Shown here one piece after another: positions 1-6,915 of a DNA stretch of 64,000 nt. Where the stretch lies: the NCBI RefSeq assembly GCF_002564105.1, contig NZ_PDBX01000001.1:2356001-2420000 (forward strand), given 5' to 3'. Made by a program: the position numbers and the translations under genes. Below the pieces are notes generated by a model that had not been told where the DNA came from, made no database searches, and was given only the letters and a program-made list of their open reading frames with translations. Position 1 is the first letter of the stretch. Each line of letters starts with the position of its first letter. The stretch is from Collimonas sp. PA-H2. Its GTDB lineage: Bacteria; Pseudomonadota; Gammaproteobacteria; Burkholderiales; Burkholderiaceae_D.

Positions 1-222
1 GATAGATGCTTTGCGAAATCAAGGACTTGCGTTCAGCCACGCGGCATTTCGAAGAGCGCAGGAGCCGGCCGGAGGCGCAAGGACATCGACCGGAGTAGTC
101 GAAGAAAGCGCGGATCGGGGAGATAAGCAAGAAAGCGGTCAACCAAATCCCGCCAGCCGCGTTTTTAAGCTTATGCCGCAGCAAACGCGGATGTTAACCT
201 CAACCATTTAAAGGATTGAAAA
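1..222. other. Left-edge sequence without recognisable gene
   Basis: Nothing with coding character or family resemblance is seen here. The only candidate frames are short, poor in plausible start signals and unlike any family I know. The right end carries the ribosome binding site of the next gene (AAAGGA about 10 bases before its ATG). Confidence 0.5.
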
Positions 223-447
223 ATGAAAAAGCTGCTAGGTGTTGCTGCACTCCTCATCGCATTTGCCCCATTCGCCCAAGCTCAAGACTCCAGCGGTGTC
301 CTGGCTAGCCATCCGGACGCACGCAATGACCGGACTACTGTAGAAGCTGCCGCCGCTCCAGCCAAGCACGTGAAAGCCAAGGCTCACCACAAGGCTGCCA
401 AAGCCAAGGCGAAAGCAGCCGAAGCCAAGGACGCTGCTTCTAAGTAA
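223..447 (+). CDS. Small secreted Ala/Lys-rich protein
   Basis: A 74-residue protein of unknown function. Residues 1-20 form a clear Sec signal peptide with a cleavage site after AQA. The mature part is about 54 residues, with a short polar start followed by a Lys/Ala-rich tail containing repeated KA and AKAK steps, so it is strongly basic and probably helical or disordered. The AAAGGA box about ten bases upstream decides the start. A long hairpin follows the gene (491-533). The Ala/Lys composition resembles the next gene at 882-1235, which also has a signal peptide, so the two may be related periplasmic proteins. A nucleoid- or envelope-associated polycation is possible, but no function is claimed. 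Confidence 0.7.
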   Translation: MKKLLGVAALLIAFAPFAQAQDSSGVLASHPDARNDRTTVEAAAAPAKHVKAKAHHKAAKAKAKAAEAKDAASK

Positions 448-881
448 ATCGCAGCACCCCTCATGCCGTGCCTGGCACGCGCATGAACAACAGAAGGCCA
501 TGAACGCGGATACACCGCATTCATGGCCTTCTGGCATTTGGCGTGATGAATTATTTTTCCCGCAATGCGGCCTGCGCTACAGCTGGAATTTCTCTCTCCC
601 TAGCCTGTATTGTTACCTTGGTTTCCCGATCGAGGTTCTGTCCGAGGTTCTACTGCTTCCGCCCCAAGAAAAATTGAATCGACCGGGAGCGTCCCGTATT
701 TACGAGGCAGTATTCTGAAAATTTTTTGCGCCGGAGTCGATATGGCGCTCCGCAATACGCCGCAAATGTTGGAAGTTGTAACGGTATGTAATCGCCGTCA
801 ACATACCGCCGGCACCACTCGTTAATTGCTCAGGACCTCGGGAATTACCTGAGTTAATCAAGATAACTTTAAGGTGCACAA
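448..881. other. Intergenic stretch with one long hairpin
   Basis: 434 bases without a convincing gene. It holds the inverted repeat at 491-533 that closes the upstream gene. The rest is low in coding signal; the next gene's ribosome binding site (TAAGGTG) lies at its right end. No RNA family is recognised. Confidence 0.5.
491..533 (+). terminator. Long hairpin, probable transcription terminator
   Basis: Arms 491-504 and 520-533 are perfect inverted repeats of 14 bases, and the stem continues inward as GCGG/CCGC after one mismatch. It lies 44 bases after the stop of the small secreted protein. There is no immediate T-run, so termination is likely but not textbook. Confidence 0.55.
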
Positions 882-1235
882 ATGAACAAATTAATCGCTA
901 CTCTGATCGCTGGCCTGTTCGCTACTTCCGTTTTCGCTCAAGCCGCTGCACCTGCTGCTCCAGCAGCGCCTGCCGCCGCAGCAACGACTACCCAGGCAGT
1001 AAAGGCCGATGTCAAGGCTGACGTCAAGGCGGATGCCAAGACCGAAACCAAGGCAGCTCCTGCAGCAGCCAAAGTCAAGACTGCAAAAGCTGAAAAAACC
1101 AAGGTAGCCCGTAAAGCGGCCAAGGCAAAAGCCAAGGCGCCTGCAGCGAAGGCAGAAGCAAAGACAGAGGCAAAAGCAGACACCAAGGCAGACACCAAGG
1201 TAGAAGCCAAGACAGCTGCCCCTGCCGCTAAATAA
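882..1235 (+). CDS. Secreted low-complexity Ala/Lys/Asp-rich protein
   Basis: A 117-residue protein. Residues 1-19 are a Sec signal peptide ending in FAQA, followed by an Ala/Pro spacer and then about 80 residues of KADVKAD-, KAK- and KADTKAD-like steps. The mature protein is a basic, repetitive, probably helical polypeptide resembling the Ala/Lys-rich tails of histone H1-like bacterial proteins, but the signal peptide argues for the periplasm. The repeat units are imperfect, suggesting slippage-driven length change. TAAGGTG lies about ten bases before ATG. A strong hairpin follows at 1272-1313. Function unknown. Confidence 0.72.
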   Translation: MNKLIATLIAGLFATSVFAQAAAPAAPAAPAAAATTTQAVKADVKADVKADAKTETKAAPAAAKVKTAKAEKTKVARKAAKAKAKAPAAKAEAKTEAKADTKADTKVEAKTAAPAAK

Positions 1236-1271
1236 AGTACGGCATGTCGTGTACTCCACGACTATGATGAG

Positions 1272-1313
1272 CATGGCGGCATGATTGCGGAAAAACGCAG
1301 TCATGCCGCCATG
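1272..1313 (+). terminator. Hairpin terminator after the Ala/Lys-rich gene
   Basis: Arms of 13 bases (1272-1284 and 1301-1313) pair perfectly and the stem extends into the loop as GCG/CGC. No long T-run follows. The position just after the stop codon supports a terminator. Confidence 0.55.
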
Positions 1314-1401
1314 GTGCGTTCCGGCAAGGAGCGAACCTGTTTTGCGTAATTGATTACGCAGTTAAAAATTCCGTTGTTCGATATTTTTTTAGGAGTTGGT
1401 C

Positions 1402-1596
1402 ATGGGTATTCTGGAAGAAGTCATTGGCGCTGTGGTGGCCGTTGAGGGTGTCAAGAAATTGGACCCGAACGCATCCATCCTGACGGAAGGCATTGCCGCT
1501 ATCGCCGGCTACAAAGGTGTGGAAGCGGTTACCGAACACCTGGAAAATAAGGAAGCAGAAAACAAAGAGGGCGATGTCCCTGATCAGCCTGCCTGA
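1402..1596 (+). CDS. Small hypothetical protein
   Basis: A 64-residue acidic protein. The N-terminal half is hydrophobic and valine-rich (around residues 5-18), the middle has an Ala/Gly segment and the end is Glu/Lys-rich. AGGAG at 1391-1395 sits six bases before the ATG at 1402, which favours this start over a TTG two codons upstream. A terminator hairpin follows directly. No family recognised; it is too short for a confident fold guess. Confidence 0.6.
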   Translation: MGILEEVIGAVVAVEGVKKLDPNASILTEGIAAIAGYKGVEAVTEHLENKEAENKEGDVPDQPA

Positions 1597-1637
1597 GCCA
1601 CTGCATAATCGCAGCACAAATTGCTGAAGATTTAAAA

Positions 1638-1671
1638 AGATGAAATTTTCTCGCCCGGGAAAATTTCATCT
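1638..1671 (+). terminator. Hairpin terminator
   Basis: Thirteen-base arms (1638-1650 and 1659-1671) form a perfect A/T-rich stem with an 8-base loop, about 40 bases after the 64-residue gene. It could act in both directions. Confidence 0.6.
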
Positions 1672-1914
1672 TCCGCATTACACGCCGCCATTTTTCATCC
1701 AGCTCACGGCGGATGCGAATCAGGCGCCGGTCGCGGCTGCTTAGGTCAGACCACCTGGCTGCACCGCCGACGCACCACATTGGGGCTAAGGCAAAGGCTG
1801 GCGGCAATCCACGCTGGCCGTCCCCATTGCCCGCGTTCAATATTCCCGATTTTCCCTCGCAAACCAGCAATGACGCCATTCACTGGCACGCAAATTGCCT
1901 GATTGATCACGGCT

Positions 1915-1956
1915 ATGCATGCGCTCTCAGCGCTTGCTGCTTCGCCGCGCATGCAT
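1915..1956 (+). promoter_or_regulatory. Inverted repeat in the symporter leader
   Basis: ATGCATGCGC at 1915-1924 is exactly repeated in inverse at 1947-1956, with a 22-base spacer that itself contains GCGC and TGCTGC. It ends 43 bases before the symporter start, so it may be an operator or a leader RNA hairpin. Confidence 0.4.
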
Positions 1957-1998
1957 GGCTATCCGATAAAGCTAAGAATAGTTTCCAGGAGAATTGTG

Positions 1999-3285
1999 AT
2001 GAAGAAAGCAAAATTGCCGCCGGCGCTATGGATCCTGATCGCCATGGTGATCGGCATCATCCTCGGCTACATGGTGTTCAGCAGTTTCCCGGACAAGAAG
2101 ACGGCGGCGGAAATCGCCGGCTATATCCAGATCATTTCGGATGTATTCCTGCGCCTGATCAAGATGCTGATCGGTCCGCTGGTGTTTTCGACGCTGGTGG
2201 TGGGCGTGGCCCACATGGGCGATGCATCCTCGGTCGGACGCGTGTTCGGCAAGGCGCTGGGCTGGTTCGTCACCGCTTCCCTGCTGTCGCTGATCTTGGG
2301 GCTGATCATGTCGAACCTGCTGCAGCCGGGCCACAATGTCGGCTTGCCGCTGCCGGACATAGGCGCCAGCGCCAATCTGGCGACCGCCAAGTTTACGCTC
2401 AAGGATTTCGTTGGCCACATGATCCCGCGTTCATTTGCCGAGGCCATGACGAATAATGAAATCCTGCAGATCGTGGTGTTTTCGATGTTCTTCGGCATCG
2501 CCCTGGCTGCGCTGGGAGAACGCGCCAAGACCCTGATCAGCGCGATCGACGAACTGTCGCACGCGATGCTGAAAATCACCGGCTATGTGATGAAAATGGC
2601 GCCGCTGGCAGTGATGGCGGCAATGGCGGCCACGGTCGCCACCAACGGCCTCTCGATCCTGCTCAAGTTCGCGGTCTTCATGGGCGATTTCTATATCAGC
2701 CTGTTCCTGCTGTGGGGCTTGCTGGTGCTGGCCGGCGCCGCCTTCCTCGGCAGGCGCGTGCTGAAGCTGCTGCTGCTGATCAAGGAAGCCTTCCTGCTGT
2801 CGTTCGCCACCGCCAGCTCGGAAGCCGCCTACCCGAAAATACTCGACGCCCTCGACCGCTTCGGTGTCAAGCGCAAGATCTCCAGCTTCGTCATGCCGAT
2901 GGGTTATTCCTTCAACCTGGACGGTTCCATGATGTACTGCACCTTCGCCGTACTATTCATCGCCCAGGCCTATGACATCAAGCTGCCGCTCAGCACCCAG
3001 ATCACCATGCTGCTGATCCTGATGCTGACTTCCAAGGGCATGGCCGGCGTGCCGCGCGCCTCGCTGGTGGTGATCGCCGCCACCCTGAACCAGTTCAACA
3101 TTCCTGAAGCCGGCTTGCTGCTGATCCTGGGCGTCGATACCTTCCTCGACATGGGGCGCTCGGCCACCAATGCCGTCGGCAATTCCATCGCTACCGCGGT
3201 GGTGGCTAAGTGGGAAGGCGAGCTGATGAGCGAAAGCGAGGCCGCCATCCACAACGCCGTGCTGGACAACAGCGCGCCGGCCTGA
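1999..3285 (+). CDS. Dicarboxylate/amino acid:cation symporter (DAACS family)
   Basis: A 428-residue inner-membrane carrier of the DctA/GltP family (about 8 membrane helices plus two re-entrant hairpins). The hallmark segments are visible: a Ser-rich hairpin with TASSEAAYP, then GYSFNLDGSMMY (substrate/cation region), SKGMAGVPRAS (second hairpin) and GRSATNAVGNSIAT near the C terminus, equivalent to the NxxxD-containing helix of DctA. It should import C4-dicarboxylates or acidic amino acids with protons or sodium. The start at 1999 is chosen because CAGGAG lies just before it; a longer frame upstream has no such signal. It stands alone, with a monooxygenase gene convergent downstream. The exact substrate is not deducible. 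Confidence 0.92.
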   Translation: MKKAKLPPALWILIAMVIGIILGYMVFSSFPDKKTAAEIAGYIQIISDVFLRLIKMLIGPLVFSTLVVGVAHMGDASSVGRVFGKALGWFVTASLLSLILGLIMSNLLQPGHNVGLPLPDIGASANLATAKFTLKDFVGHMIPRSFAEAMTNNEILQIVVFSMFFGIALAALGERAKTLISAIDELSHAMLKITGYVMKMAPLAVMAAMAATVATNGLSILLKFAVFMGDFYISLFLLWGLLVLAGAAFLGRRVLKLLLLIKEAFLLSFATASSEAAYPKILDALDRFGVKRKISSFVMPMGYSFNLDGSMMYCTFAVLFIAQAYDIKLPLSTQITMLLILMLTSKGMAGVPRASLVVIAATLNQFNIPEAGLLLILGVDTFLDMGRSATNAVGNSIATAVVAKWEGELMSESEAAIHNAVLDNSAPA

Positions 3286-3287
3286 AT

Positions 3288-3614
3288 TCAGGCCGCCAGT
3301 TCTATCGCCCGGTAGTTGCCAAGATCGGCCTGGATGCCAAGCCGGTTGAACATTTCCTGCGGATGGAAGTCGGTCTTGGCGTGCAGTTTTTGTACTTCGA
3401 TTTTTGCCGCCTCGATCGAAGCCAGATCCGTCCAACCCAGCACCGTGACGTAGTTGTAGGAGCCGGGGCCGGAAGTCTGTTCCAGCACCAGTTCCTGCGC
3501 GCATCCGGGCAGCGAACGCAGCAGCGCGTGGATGCTGCGCACGCGGGCCAGGAACTCTTGCTGTGCCGCTGCGGGGACGATGAATTTGTCTACTCTGTAA
3601 ATCTGCGAAGCCAT
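3288..3614 (-). CDS. Antibiotic biosynthesis monooxygenase (ABM) family protein
   Basis: A 108-residue, single-domain dimeric alpha/beta-barrel protein of the ABM superfamily. The pattern fits: an N-terminal strand (YRVDKFIVP), a helix of about 20 residues, a strand holding SYNYVTVLGW and a terminal helix with KTDFHPQEMF. Such proteins oxidise small aromatics, degrade haem or sense quinones; the specific role cannot be read. It converges on the symporter gene, with only two bases between the stops. The start is the ATG at 3614, near a GAGA box. Confidence 0.75.
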   Translation of the reverse strand: MASQIYRVDKFIVPAAAQQEFLARVRSIHALLRSLPGCAQELVLEQTSGPGSYNYVTVLGWTDLASIEAAKIEVQKLHAKTDFHPQEMFNRLGIQADLGNYRAIELAA

Positions 3615-3794
3615 AGCTGTCTCTCCGGCTGGTTGAGGTGGCGCCGCACTGGCGTGCGGCTAGAGGATTTCAGATACCGGTAATTAGTGTAAAACCTCAA
3701 GTTAACTTGAGATCAAGCAAAAAATCACGCAGACGATCCGAGTTGAGGTAAGGTAGCGCAGCGCGACCTGTCCATCCTCGTTCCCTACCCGATC

Positions 3795-4511
3795 ATGCAA
3801 GCCACCGAGTCCTTTGACGTCTCTTACGAAAATGCCATCCTGAAGGGCGATTTCCAGCCCGCCGCGTCATCCCAGCACATCCTGCTGCTGCACGGCGCCG
3901 GCGTCAGTTCGCGCGCGACCGCCAGCCGTTCCGGCTTGCGGCCGGGACTGCAGCAGCGCGGAATCGCCACTACTTCCTTCGATTGCATCGGCCATGGCGA
4001 CACCGGCGGCGTCCTGTCAACGTCTTCACTGCACGGCCGCACGCGCCAGGCCGAGGCAGTGATCGCCGCCAGGAAATTGGCCGGCCCGCTGGTGATATGC
4101 GGCGCCAGCATGGGCGCCTACAACGCCATCCGGCTGACGCAAACGCAACAGGTCGCCGGGTTGATTTTGATCGTGCCCGGAGTCTATACGCCTGCCGCCT
4201 ACGACCTGCCGTTCGGACCGTTGTTTTCCGAGGTCATCCGTCGCCACCGCAGCTGGGCCGGCAGCGATGCCTGGGAAATCCTCAAGCAGTTCAAGGGCGA
4301 CCTGCTGGTGATCGCCGCCGAGCGCGATGCCGTCATCCCTTTGGAAATACCGGAGCGGCTGGTGCTGTCCGCGCGCCAGGCGCGTTCGCGCCGGCTGCGG
4401 GTGGTGGCGGACACCGACCATAACCACTTGTTTCCCTTGCTGGCGGCAGAACGCCCGGCGGAATTCGAAGAGCTGATGACGCTGATGGCTGATTGCGGCC
4501 GGCAGCACTAA
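3795..4511 (+). CDS. Alpha/beta hydrolase
   Basis: A 238-residue soluble hydrolase. It has the canonical fold marks: LLLHGAG (oxyanion hole, about residue 32), FDCIGHGDTGG, the nucleophile elbow CGASMGAYN (Ser near residue 105), an acidic residue in AAERDAVIP and the catalytic His in DTDHNHLF near residue 215. This completes a Ser-Asp-His triad. Substrate is likely a small ester or thioester. A start at 3795 puts the first strand correctly in register; no strong ribosome binding site is seen. It is transcribed alone. Confidence 0.85.
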   Translation: MQATESFDVSYENAILKGDFQPAASSQHILLLHGAGVSSRATASRSGLRPGLQQRGIATTSFDCIGHGDTGGVLSTSSLHGRTRQAEAVIAARKLAGPLVICGASMGAYNAIRLTQTQQVAGLILIVPGVYTPAAYDLPFGPLFSEVIRRHRSWAGSDAWEILKQFKGDLLVIAAERDAVIPLEIPERLVLSARQARSRRLRVVADTDHNHLFPLLAAERPAEFEELMTLMADCGRQH

Positions 4512-4686
4512 GGTCTATCCGCATGGACACGGATGCCACCTTGCGAGAGCGATGGATAAACAGGATTTGTCATGATTTAAGAAAATATCAATAGTATGAT
4601 TCAGGCAAGCAGGCGTGCCGGCCGGTCCGGAACGTTTCGTCCGGCAGCCTGTCTGTTAAAGTACCCGATTAATTCTTGAGACCACG

Positions 4687-4845
4687 ATGCGCCTATTCTT
4701 TTTCGTCATTGCCAGCTTCCTCCTTGTTGCCTGCGGCCACGTGTCGCCGAACAGCGACAGCGGCAGCAATGGCAACATCAGCGGCAGCAGCGTCACGCCC
4801 TACGGCGTGATCGATACCGGCGTTACCCGTACCATTAACCGCTAA
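4687..4845 (+). CDS. Small predicted lipoprotein
   Basis: A 52-residue protein with a short signal peptide (RLFFFVIASFLLVAC) ending in a lipobox LVAC-G, so the mature form is a diacylglycerol-anchored peptide of about 37 residues, rich in Ser, Gly and Asn. It lies 35 bases upstream of gmhA on the same strand and may be co-transcribed. Tiny lipoproteins of this type are common in betaproteobacteria; function unknown. Confidence 0.6.
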   Translation: MRLFFFVIASFLLVACGHVSPNSDSGSNGNISGSSVTPYGVIDTGVTRTINR

Positions 4846-4880
4846 TCATCAAGCGTCAATACGCGAACGGAGTTTTCAAA

Positions 4881-5477
4881 GTGAAGCATCACATCTATGC
4901 AAGCCTGGTCGAAGCACAGCAATCACTGAATGCCCTGCTCGCCAATCCGACGGCGCTGGCCGCGATTGAACAAGCGGGCCAGCTCTTGATCGATGTGTTC
5001 CAGCGCAAGGGCCGGGTGTACTCTTGCGGCAACGGCGGCTCGATGTGCGACGCCATGCATTTTGCCGAGGAACTGACCGGCCGCTACCGGCTCGACCGCG
5101 CCGCCTTGGGCGCCACCGCCATCAGCGATGCCGGCCACCTGACCTGCGTCGGCAACGACCATGGCTACGAGCAGGTATTCTCGCGCTACATCGAAGGTCA
5201 CGGCCGTGCCGGCGATTGCCTGCTGGCGCTCAGCACCAGCGGCACCAGCAAGAACATCATCCGCGCGGCGCAGGCGGCGCAGGCGCAGGGCATGAGCGTG
5301 ATCATCTTGTCCGGCAAACGGAGCGAAGCATTGGAAGCGCTCAGCAGCGTCTACATCTGCACCCCGGGCGGCAAGTTTGCGGACCGCGTGCAAGAGCTGC
5401 ACATCAAGGTCTTGCACATCCTGATCGAATTGGTGGAGCGTCATTTCTTCCCGCAGAATTACGCAGACGGCCAATAA
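4881..5477 (+). CDS. gmhA: Phosphoheptose isomerase (SIS domain)
   Basis: A 198-residue SIS-domain protein, very similar in plan to E. coli GmhA: SCGNGGSMCDAMHFAEELTGRY, then AISDAGHLTCVGND, LSTSGTSKNI and the C-terminal DRVQELHIKVLHILIELVE helix. It isomerises sedoheptulose 7-phosphate to D-glycero-manno-heptose 7-phosphate, the first step to the LPS inner-core heptose. It starts with GTG at 4881, with GGAG eight bases upstream. No other heptose gene is adjacent. Some paralogues (DiaA) are replication factors, but the catalytic Glu and His are kept here, favouring GmhA. Confidence 0.85.
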   Translation: MKHHIYASLVEAQQSLNALLANPTALAAIEQAGQLLIDVFQRKGRVYSCGNGGSMCDAMHFAEELTGRYRLDRAALGATAISDAGHLTCVGNDHGYEQVFSRYIEGHGRAGDCLLALSTSGTSKNIIRAAQAAQAQGMSVIILSGKRSEALEALSSVYICTPGGKFADRVQELHIKVLHILIELVERHFFPQNYADGQ

Positions 5478-5486
5478 TTCCGGCGC

Positions 5487-5505
5487 CGCCGATCGTTGAT
5501 CGGCG
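5487..5505. terminator. Short GC hairpin between convergent genes
   Basis: CGCCGATC and its inverse flank a 3-base loop between the stops of gmhA and the oxygenase gene. There is no T-run, so this is a weak terminator call. Confidence 0.35.
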
Positions 5506-5511
5506 CGTCTT

Positions 5512-5919
5512 CTACTTCCCGCTAATCCAGCCTATTGACAGCACATAGCGGTTGCCGCCTTCCACTCGTGTCACGCTGTGCTCGCACTGATCGGGCCGGA
5601 ACAGCTTGATGCGTGAAGTCGACAGGATGGGCGCGCTGCAGACAAACTCGCCGCCGCGTGGGGAGCGTTTGAGCACCAGGTTCAGGCGGTAATGTTTGCC
5701 GTGCGCGACCGCATCGGTATGCGGCGGAATCTCGGCGCCGACCGGGTAGCGGATCAGATAGCTGTCGAATGGCAGCGGCCAGCGCGCCGTCAGTAACAGC
5801 ATCTTGTCGTAGCCGCTGCCCTGTCTTCCCCGTTGCCATTTGAATGCGACCGCAAGATAGTCGCGCAAGTTGTTCAGCATGTTCCCGTATCCGGTATGGC
5901 CGCTTGGCGGTCGCTTCAT
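5512..5919 (-). CDS. 2-oxoglutarate/Fe(II)-dependent oxygenase family protein
   Basis: A 135-residue double-stranded beta-helix oxygenase. The iron triad and 2OG ligand can be placed: H67-x-D69 (PPHTDAV), H114 (CEHSVTRV) and R124 (GGNRYVLSIGW). The short length and late start make it a minimal prolyl-hydroxylase-like domain, possibly acting on a protein side chain. The ribosome binding site is unclear; MLNNLRDYL, 13 codons further in, is an alternative start. It lies nine bases from the GntR-type regulator gene on the same strand and may be co-transcribed with it. Confidence 0.72.
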   Translation of the reverse strand: MKRPPSGHTGYGNMLNNLRDYLAVAFKWQRGRQGSGYDKMLLLTARWPLPFDSYLIRYPVGAEIPPHTDAVAHGKHYRLNLVLKRSPRGGEFVCSAPILSTSRIKLFRPDQCEHSVTRVEGGNRYVLSIGWISGK

Positions 5920-5927
5920 ATTCTATT

Positions 5928-6653
5928 TCAAGGCAGCGTTTCCAGTTTGCGAGCGGCTGGCAAGGCCGCGGCACTCAGCACGGCATCGCGCTTGTCCAGC
6001 AAATGCTGGCGCAGCACCGCCGCCAGGCGCTTGCCGTCGCGCGCTTCCAGCGCTTTCACCATTTCGTCATGGTCGTGTGCCGCGCTATCCCATTTGTGCG
6101 GCTGGAAATTGGACTTGAAGCGCAAGGCTTGCAGGCGCCGGTTGAGGGTCAGGTAAGTCTGGCGCAACACCGAGTTGCGGGCAGCGTCATTGATCTTGTC
6201 GTGGATCGCCTGGTTGCGGCTGTAGTAGCCGGGCAAGTCGTTTTGTGCCTTGCAGGCCAGCATCGCATAGTGCAGGGCCTTGATCTCGGCCAGCTCGACC
6301 GGCGTGATGCGGTCGCAGGCCAGCTCGCCCGACATGGCTTCCAGGCCGCTCATCAGTTCAAAGGTTTCCCAGATTTCCGTTTCCGACATCTTCGATACCG
6401 AAGCGCCGCGGTTCGGCGATATCTCTATCAAGCCTTCGGCTGCCAGCACTTTCAGGGCTTCGCGCAGCGGCGTCCGTGAAATGCCCAGGGTTTCGCACAA
6501 CTCCCGTTCATTCAGCTTGGTGCCCGGCGTCAGCACCGCTTCGACGATCAGGTTGCGCAAGTGGTCCACCACCGTGTCATGCAAACGCTGACGTTCCAGT
6601 TTCGGCACCAGCGGCGCGGCTTTTGTCTCTTCGCCAGTTATCGCATTTTGCAT
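5928..6653 (-). CDS. GntR-family transcriptional regulator (FCD/FadR subfamily)
   Basis: A 241-residue regulator. The winged helix spans about residues 25-90 (NERELCETLGISRTPLREALKVL, then GLIEISPNRGASVSKM) and is followed by an all-helical FCD ligand domain with the conserved His/Asp metal-binding positions (FHxxI-like IHDKINDAARN). It is divergent from the aminotransferase-MFS-hydratase-dehydrogenase locus and most likely controls it, with a hydroxy- or keto-acid effector. A 16-bp palindrome covers its own start codon and an inverted copy lies before the aminotransferase, indicating autoregulation and operon control. Confidence 0.88.
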   Translation of the reverse strand: MQNAITGEETKAAPLVPKLERQRLHDTVVDHLRNLIVEAVLTPGTKLNERELCETLGISRTPLREALKVLAAEGLIEISPNRGASVSKMSETEIWETFELMSGLEAMSGELACDRITPVELAEIKALHYAMLACKAQNDLPGYYSRNQAIHDKINDAARNSVLRQTYLTLNRRLQALRFKSNFQPHKWDSAAHDHDEMVKALEARDGKRLAAVLRQHLLDKRDAVLSAAALPAARKLETLP

Positions 6654-6660
6654 TCAAAAT
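6645..6660 (-). promoter_or_regulatory. Probable GntR/FCD operator at the regulator start
   Basis: ATTTTGCATTCAAAAT is a near-perfect palindrome that covers the start codon of the GntR gene. The same 16 bases occur in the opposite orientation at 6874-6889. The TTG-N-AT-N-CAA core is typical for FCD regulators. Confidence 0.65.
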
Positions 6661-6873
6661 CCTTTTTTACGCATTTTTCTCTATTTTAACATCAAACATG
6701 GAGCCTAAGAGTCCTCCTGTCTATACGTTTGAATCTGAATGTAAATATGCAAAAAAGGCCAATAAATTGACAAATAACGCCATTTTCCCTTGGTTTTTAC
6801 CGCCTTAAAGCCGTTCGCTGAAGTCGGGTAATCGCAAAAAGTCCTTTACGTTTGGAATTTCGACTGCTAAAGT

Positions 6874-6889
6874 ATTTTGAATGCAAAAT
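6874..6889 (+). promoter_or_regulatory. Probable GntR/FCD operator before the catabolic operon
   Basis: ATTTTGAATGCAAAAT is identical, on the other strand, to the site at 6645-6660. It ends 26 bases before the aminotransferase start, where a bound regulator would block promoter clearance. Confidence 0.65.
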
Positions 6890-6915
6890 ACAATTTGTTC
6901 AAAAAGGAGACGTAA

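Larger units (their letters stand above)
1597..1998. other. Intergenic region upstream of the symporter gene
   Basis: 402 bases. It holds the terminator at 1638-1671 and a 10-bp inverted repeat at 1915-1956. The middle (about 1680-1900) shows nothing I can name; overlapping open frames there have no start signals and no family resemblance. Confidence 0.5.

Noticed and set aside
500..825. Short open frames between the two Ala/Lys-rich genes
   Set aside because: They begin inside a hairpin, have no ribosome binding sites and no protein-like composition.
1713..2456. Open frame overlapping the symporter start
   Set aside because: It lies in another frame of the symporter gene with no ribosome binding site; the DAACS protein explains the sequence.
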